A DNA stretch of 64,000 nt, from NCBI GenBank assembly GCA_943361925.1, contig CALRIT020000002.1, forward strand, positions 124,001 to 188,000, given 5' to 3'. The notes under the pieces are model-generated. The model had not been told where the DNA came from. It was given only the letters and a program-made list of their open reading frames with translations, and did not search any database. Shown in pieces: positions 59,585 through 64,000 of the stretch (position 1 is the stretch's first letter; the number at the start of each line of letters is the position of its first letter). Position numbers and translations under genes: made by a program. This DNA comes from CAISCU01 sp943361925 (GTDB taxonomy: Bacteria > Bacteroidota > Bacteroidia > UKL13-3).

Positions 59585-62044
59585 TTGAATAAATACGATT
59601 TCACAAACTTAGTAAAAAACCCTAAAACTATTGGGAATGAACAAGTTGAACCTTTAAAGCAACTTGTAAAGGAATTTCCATATTTTTCTATCGGGCACAA
59701 TTTACTTGTGAAAGCATTACATAATTCTCAACATTATGAGTATGACAAGTATTTAGAATCAGCTTCTTTACTCTCCGGTGATAGATCTGTTTTATACAAT
59801 CTTGTTCATGATTTGCCTTTTGAAAAGAAATCAATAAATCTACAAGACAAGAATTTCAAACCTGAATTTGTTCCTAAACCTATAACTGAAGTTCCAAAAA
59901 TTCAAGAAATAACTCCAATTATAGAACCAGAAATTGTTTCAACTAAAGCTTCAAATGATGAAATTTTATCTGATTTTAAATTTGAAGATGAAGCTGAATC
60001 AGTTTCAATACCGGTTATAAATCAAATTGATGAAATTAAGGATTCAGTTATTCCAATAATAGAAGAAAAAACAACTGAACCCATTGCTGAACGATTGATT
60101 ATTCCTGAACCCATCATTGAAAAACCAATTGTTACTGAAAAGACTTTTGAACCGGAAAATCCAAAACTGATAGAAAGTACTGGAAAATTAATTCGATTTG
60201 TTAATCCAAATTCCAATAATCAACCGGTTTCATTTAATGTTGGTGATGAGGATATTTTAAGTGGATTTGATATTTCATCGCTGGAAGATGAAAATGAGGA
60301 AAAAGCACCATTAACTTTTCAGGTTCCTAATGTAGAAATTGAAACGCCTCAAATTGAAAATAGAATTAGTGTTGAAGAAAATATTGTTGAATCAAGTACC
60401 GAAAATATTTTCAATGAATCTGTAGATTCAGTTGTTGAATTAATTCCAGAGGATATTATTTCGATTGAACCGGTAGAGAATACCATTGAAAAAGAAATTG
60501 CAATTTCAACTCCTCCAATCATCGAAAAGATTGAAGAAAAAGTAGTTCAACAAAATAATGAGAAAAAAGAGGTTGAATATTTTACTCAATCAACTGATGA
60601 TTTCTTAAAATGGTTACAAAGCAAAAATAAAAATCAGGATAATTCTTTCCATGAATCTCCGGAAATACCGAAAACTGAAAGCGATGTAATTGAAAACTCA
60701 ATTGTTGAATCTACAGAATCAGAAAAAATTGAGGAAGAAGTTGTAAGTATTGAAAAAGAAGAAATTATTGAAGAGAAGAAAGATATTCCAGTTATTTCTT
60801 CAGTAAAAATAGAGCACAAAGACGATGTAATTATTGGTGTATTCCATTTGGATTATGCCGAAAAAGCTGATGACTTACTAAATGCTGATATCCTAAATGA
60901 AGTAAACCTGAAAGCACAACTTTTTGAAGAAGAAAAAGCAAAAGCTGAGGCTGAACTTCTACAAATTGAAGAAAAACGAATTCAAGATGAACTTCTGCAA
61001 ATTGAAGAAACTCGTAAACTGGAAGAACTTCAAAAAATTGCGGAAATAGAATCTAAAGAAGTAATTGCGACTGCAGAAATAGCATCTTTACAAACTGAAG
61101 AAGAAATTGTTCAAATAAATGTAGAAGAAATACTTGTTGAAGATGATGAAAAGGTCATTCCTACTGAAATACCTGAGGCAAAACCTTCTTCAATTTTAGA
61201 GGCATTAAAAGATGTTCCTGAAATCTCACAAATAGAAGAGAAAACCAAACCAGAACCTATTCAGATTTTTGAACCAGTTCAAATTTCAAATCCAGTATTT
61301 ACCTTCCCATTCAGAGATAAAAAAGAAGAAAATCAACTCCTTGAAAGTTTAAAAAATCATGAGGTAAACGAACTTTTATCAGTAGTTTACAAGAAGTTAT
61401 CTTATTCTGATAAAAGCTTCAATAAAGGTTTTGACTTAACATTTGGTGAAGGAAATCCTGAATTAGCAGGAAAACTTTCTATACCGGACCCAGATCCAAT
61501 TTTTATTGGAGATGAGGATGAAGAAGAAGCAATTGTAGAGCACAATCAGATTATTGAGGAATTTACAGAAACCACTGGTAATCAATCAAGCTCAAATCAA
61601 GAAGAATCAGTAATCGTTGAAAATACAATTATTGAAACAATCAAAATTGAACCTGTAACTGAGAAACCTAAAGAAAGAATTCAGGAAAAAACTCATATAA
61701 GTCCTCCGGTTTTTGAATTAAATCAAGAAAAGTACAAACAGGAAAATATCCAAAAAGCTAAAAATGATCCTGAAGTTGAATCAATTTTAGATAAATTCCT
61801 GAGAGAAAATCCTGTCATAACCCGACCTAAAGCAGAGTTCTACAGCCCAATAAATATGGCACGTCAGAGTGCAGAGGAAAGTGAAGAAATGGTGAGTGAA
61901 ACTTTAGCTCAAATTTATGTAAGGCAGGGGCTCTATAAAAAAGCAATTTTAACTTATGAAAAATTAGTGTTGCTTTATCCCGACAAAAAGACGTATTTCG
62001 CAACCCTGATAGACCAAATCAGAAACAGTAATAACTTAGACTAG
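59585..62044 (+). CDS. Large acidic low-complexity protein with terminal TPR
   Basis: 819 residues with a TTG start (MNKYDFTNLVKNPKTIG). The conserved N-terminus (residues ~1-80; LKQLVKEFPYFSIGHNLLVK) and C-terminus (ETLAQIYVRQGLYKKAILTY, a single TPR-like hairpin) flank a ~600-residue region. That region is dominated by Glu, Ile, Pro and Val with many short repeats (EEKxxxPEPI, ENxIxETIxIEP), probably disordered. No signal peptide is seen, so it is probably cytoplasmic. The function is unknown. The gene sits between the lptE-like gene and secG, 3 bp before the latter, suggesting cotranscription. Confidence 0.85.
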   Translation: MNKYDFTNLVKNPKTIGNEQVEPLKQLVKEFPYFSIGHNLLVKALHNSQHYEYDKYLESASLLSGDRSVLYNLVHDLPFEKKSINLQDKNFKPEFVPKPITEVPKIQEITPIIEPEIVSTKASNDEILSDFKFEDEAESVSIPVINQIDEIKDSVIPIIEEKTTEPIAERLIIPEPIIEKPIVTEKTFEPENPKLIESTGKLIRFVNPNSNNQPVSFNVGDEDILSGFDISSLEDENEEKAPLTFQVPNVEIETPQIENRISVEENIVESSTENIFNESVDSVVELIPEDIISIEPVENTIEKEIAISTPPIIEKIEEKVVQQNNEKKEVEYFTQSTDDFLKWLQSKNKNQDNSFHESPEIPKTESDVIENSIVESTESEKIEEEVVSIEKEEIIEEKKDIPVISSVKIEHKDDVIIGVFHLDYAEKADDLLNADILNEVNLKAQLFEEEKAKAEAELLQIEEKRIQDELLQIEETRKLEELQKIAEIESKEVIATAEIASLQTEEEIVQINVEEILVEDDEKVIPTEIPEAKPSSILEALKDVPEISQIEEKTKPEPIQIFEPVQISNPVFTFPFRDKKEENQLLESLKNHEVNELLSVVYKKLSYSDKSFNKGFDLTFGEGNPELAGKLSIPDPDPIFIGDEDEEEAIVEHNQIIEEFTETTGNQSSSNQEESVIVENTIIETIKIEPVTEKPKERIQEKTHISPPVFELNQEKYKQENIQKAKNDPEVESILDKFLRENPVITRPKAEFYSPINMARQSAEESEEMVSETLAQIYVRQGLYKKAILTYEKLVLLYPDKKTYFATLIDQIRNSNNLD

Positions 62045-62047
62045 ATT

Positions 62048-62425
62048 ATGTTGACAATCATTCTTATCCTGATTATTTTAGCCGCCATCCTTTTAATTGG
62101 CGTTGTATTAATTCAAAACCCTAAAGGTGGAATTGCCGCTAATTTTGTGGCTCCAACTCAAATTATGGGTGTAAAAAAGAGCACAGATGTAATTGAAAAA
62201 GCAACTTGGGTATTCGCAGTTGTTTTAATCATATTATCTTTAGCTTCAAATTTCTTCAGACCTACTCAAGCAAGCACAGAAAATGTGAATGAGTCTAGAA
62301 TCAAAGAAACTATTGAAAATGTGAATGTGCCTGCTGCACCTGCACAAACTCCTCCTCCTGCTGGAGCTGCGACACAAGAGCAAGCTGCTGGTGCCGGAGC
62401 TGCAACTCAAGAACAAGCAAAATAA
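62048..62425 (+). CDS. secG: Preprotein translocase subunit SecG
   Basis: 125 residues. The two-helix SecG core is clear (residues ~3-75: LIILAAILLIGVVLIQNPKG, GIAANF..QIMGVKKSTDVIEKATW, VFAVVLIILSLASNF). A C-terminal extension of ~45 residues, Ala/Pro/Gln/Glu-rich with a short repeat (GAATQEQA), is longer than in E. coli SecG but usual for Bacteroidota. It forms part of the SecYEG channel. It starts 3 bp after the TPR gene and is followed by its own terminator. Confidence 0.93.
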   Translation: MLTIILILIILAAILLIGVVLIQNPKGGIAANFVAPTQIMGVKKSTDVIEKATWVFAVVLIILSLASNFFRPTQASTENVNESRIKETIENVNVPAAPAQTPPPAGAATQEQAAGAGAATQEQAK

Positions 62426-62441
62426 TTTTACAAAATATTAG

Positions 62442-62477
62442 AAAAGCCTGTTGAAAAGAATCAACAGGCTTTTTTGC
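62442..62477 (+). terminator. Intrinsic terminator after secG
   Basis: AAAAGCCTGTTGA (62442-62454) pairs with TCAACAGGCTTTT (62461-62473); loop AAAGAA; a T-run follows. Confidence 0.88.
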
Positions 62478-62603
62478 GTTCTATTGAGCTGATAAAAGTA
62501 GTTTTATAGCATATTGAAACTAAATTTTCAAAAATTATTAGCTTCTAAACAAGTAGCTTTAAGTACTAATGAAGGTTTGAATATTCAATAGCTTTCCTCT
62601 TCA

Positions 62604-62759
62604 ATGAAAAGAAATCTTTATCAATCCAATGGGTTTTTATTTCGCAAAGGTCGTTTTAGAATTACTTTGATTTCACAAAAGTTCTATTTTTATAATCTGA
62701 ACAATCCTGAACTAGTAAATAGGTTTTTAAAAGGAAATAAACGTGAAGGGATTCATTAG
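62604..62759 (+). CDS. Possible 51-residue basic peptide, uncertain
   Basis: An ATG frame (MKRNLYQSNGFLFRKGRFRI.. FYFYNLNNPELVNRFLKGNK..) in the secG downstream spacer. It is rich in Arg/Lys/Phe/Asn and has no similarity I recognise. No ribosome binding site or promoter was seen. It could be a fragment of a decayed gene or a chance frame. Confidence 0.2.
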   Translation: MKRNLYQSNGFLFRKGRFRITLISQKFYFYNLNNPELVNRFLKGNKREGIH

Positions 62760-62829
62760 TTATAATGATGCCAAAAGTAGGGCATTAATCACTTTTGATA
62801 GTATTGAAAATGCTTAAAAAAACTGAGGC

Positions 62830-64000
62830 TTAGAATCTTTTTCTTAGATAAAAATTAATTCCAATTGCCATCGGTTTTTCCTGAATCCAATTTTTGTTAT
62901 CAATTACAGAACTTAATCCCAATTTAAATTGAGGCATTAAACCTAACTGAACAGTATTGTTTATTCTATAAGTAACTGAAGGTGCTATATTAATAAAGGA
63001 ACTTCCTTTTAAAAATGGAAAACTTGTTTTGTCATTAACAGTCAGCAATCCAACCATAGCCGGATCTGGCATATAGGCATTAACTGAGGTTAAAAAAGCA
63101 AAACTATATCCCAACATAAAATCAAACCCAACTTTTTTATCAGTTAAGATTGAATAGGTAATCCAAATTGGAATTTCAGTAAAACTGTATTTATTAACTG
63201 CAGTTTTTACGTGTCCTTCAATAATTGAATCGGTTGGATGTAAATACAAGTTCTGAGACTGAATTTGTCCAAAAGTATCAGCTTTAGGTTCTGCTAAATC
63301 GTAGTGTAAAGCTTGTTTAAAATTACTGATTTGAACACCAGAAGAAATCATCCAATGATTATTTACATGGTAATTTAAAAGAAATCCACCTGCCCAATCA
63401 ACTGAAGGTTTTTCCAATTTGTTTCTTAAATCGTAAACTTTATTTAAATCATAAATACTTGAACTTGGTTTACTTAAAATCATTTCAGTTCTATAAACAC
63501 CTACAATTGCCGATATTGAAAATTTTCCGGGCTTATCATCTTCACTCTCGTAATTTTCAGTAATAACTTCCTGGGTTCTTACAATAGAATCTTTATCAAA
63601 TTTAATTTGAACATCTTCTAGTTTAATTTTCGCACTAACATCTTGCAGCTCACGCACTTCTTGTTTTGCAGGATTTTGCTTTTCAATAGTTTGAGCCAAT
63701 GGCGGAGTATTTGCAGTTTGTTTGGTGTTCAAATCAACGGGAGGAATTACTGCAGAAGTAGTAGCGTTACTATTTGAACCTAAATCAGTAGATTGATTTT
63801 TAGCACTTGAAGACTTAGACCCTAAAGCAATTTTAGCAGCTGCTACAGCTAAGTTTGAAACGGTTTTTCCAGCTGATTTTTTTGCCTTTTTCTTTTTAGT
63901 TAAACTCTTAGCATCTGATGAAACTGATTCAGAATTTTTTGCAATAGAATTCTCTGAAGCAGCATTTTCAGTTGTTAAATTTTCAGACCTGGTACTTTCA
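62830..64000 (-). CDS. Outer-membrane beta-barrel protein with long linker, 5' end outside window
   Basis: The minus-strand frame runs from a stop at 62830-62832 to the window edge (390 codons visible) with no stop. The apparent TTG start at 63732 lies within it and is not the real start. The C-terminal ~230 residues (from about 63530 down; FSISAIVGVYRTEMILSKPS, YHVNNHWMISSGVQISNF, IGINFYLRKRF with terminal Phe) are an 8- to 10-strand PorT/OmpA-like barrel. The upstream part, ESTRSENLTTEN..TKKKKAKKSAGKT.. PPLAQTIEKQNPAKQEV, is a Ser/Lys/Asn-rich linker. This layout is seen in Bacteroidota proteins that join a cytoplasmic or anti-sigma-like domain to a barrel-like domain, but the N-terminus is missing, so this is uncertain. 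Confidence 0.75.
   Translation of the reverse strand, partial: ESTRSENLTTENAASENSIAKNSESVSSDAKSLTKKKKAKKSAGKTVSNLAVAAAKIALGSKSSSAKNQSTDLGSNSNATTSAVIPPVDLNTKQTANTPPLAQTIEKQNPAKQEVRELQDVSAKIKLEDVQIKFDKDSIVRTQEVITENYESEDDKPGKFSISAIVGVYRTEMILSKPSSSIYDLNKVYDLRNKLEKPSVDWAGGFLLNYHVNNHWMISSGVQISNFKQALHYDLAEPKADTFGQIQSQNLYLHPTDSIIEGHVKTAVNKYSFTEIPIWITYSILTDKKVGFDFMLGYSFAFLTSVNAYMPDPAMVGLLTVNDKTSFPFLKGSSFINIAPSVTYRINNTVQLGLMPQFKLGLSSVIDNKNWIQEKPMAIGINFYLRKRF

Larger units (their letters stand above)
62426..62829. other. Spacer after secG with a terminator and a short ORF
   Basis: No recognised gene. The secG terminator is at 62442-62477. A 51-codon frame (62604-62759) is described separately. The remaining bases are AT-rich with no visible repeat. 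Confidence 0.5.

Noticed and set aside
63730..63732. TTG at 63732 as the start of the barrel gene
   Set aside because: The same frame stays open upstream to the window edge and reads a plausible Ser/Lys-rich linker.
1..64000. Prophage, integrated plasmid or large genomic island
   Set aside because: Housekeeping genes are spread along the whole window, and no integrase, phage structural gene or intact transposase was seen.

Overview
The window looks like a chromosomal segment of a Bacteroidota bacterium. The evidence is an AT-rich sequence, type IX secretion (T9SS) C-terminal sorting domains on two exported proteins, a gldA-gldF-gldG gliding cluster, two TonB-dependent receptors plus a TonB-type energy transducer, CarboxypepD_reg-like and GYF_2/DUF4339 domains, WG repeats, a eukaryote-type citrate synthase, and promoter elements resembling the Bacteroidota -33 TTTG / -7 TAnnTTTG pair. 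The order within the phylum cannot be fixed from this sequence. No prophage, intact insertion sequence, rRNA operon or CRISPR array was seen.

Layout. 1-11 kb, minus strand: three very large or repetitive secreted proteins. They are an end-truncated parallel beta-helix protein built of three ~590-residue modules, a 1331-residue protein with two complete NodB-like deacetylase modules and a T9SS tail, and a smaller beta-helix T9SS protein. 11.0-11.2 kb: tRNA-Pro(TGG) and tRNA-Ser(GCT). 11.4-14 kb: a double AAA+ ATPase of the CbbX/SpoVK type whose N-terminus carries a duplicated, unrecognised beta-rich domain. 14.5-16.5 kb: a compact type III polyketide synthase / UbiA prenyltransferase pair. 16.7-20.5 kb: an OmpR-type response regulator, a TPR-sensor histidine kinase and a TPR lipid- or secretion-targeted protein, preceded by a perfect 18-bp palindrome. 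20.5-24.9 kb, minus: small exported Cys/Lys protein, phosphatidylserine decarboxylase, glutamate dehydrogenase, CDP-diglyceride synthase and CPBP protease. 24.9-27.4 kb: DusB, then a repeat-rich 400-bp spacer and a DUF4143-type ATPase.

27.6-37.2 kb, minus: alpha/beta hydrolase, TonB, a HiPIP-like lipoprotein, a CNNM/CBS protein and the gldA-gldF-gldG-DUF4340 operon. 37.4-42 kb: malate dehydrogenase, a nucleotidyltransferase plus small partner (toxin-antitoxin-like), a CoA-transferase beta subunit, AlkB-type hydroxylase with an HdeD-like protein, and a WG-repeat protein. 42-49 kb: SSS symporter with an overlapping 39-residue membrane peptide, subtilisin-like protease and a TonB receptor. 49-59 kb: aconitase, small conserved proteins, an acyl-CoA desaturase interrupted by one in-frame TGA, a TonB receptor/MFS operon and citrate synthase. 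59-64 kb: LptE-like lipoprotein, a large acidic TPR protein, SecG, and an end-truncated outer-membrane barrel protein.

Functional themes are envelope biogenesis (phospholipid, LPS, Sec, T9SS cargo, gliding ABC complex), the TCA cycle (mdh, acn, gltA as separate monocistronic units) and lipid modification (AlkB, broken desaturase, type III PKS). Most units end in strong intrinsic hairpins. Several genes appear to be transcribed from promoters so close to the start codon that the mRNA would be nearly leaderless. The most unusual loci are the duplicated N-terminal module of the double AAA+ protein, the 30/32-bp phased repeat arrays in front of the DUF4143 ATPase, the symporter micro-ORF, the nonsense-interrupted desaturase, and the duplicated NodB protein.
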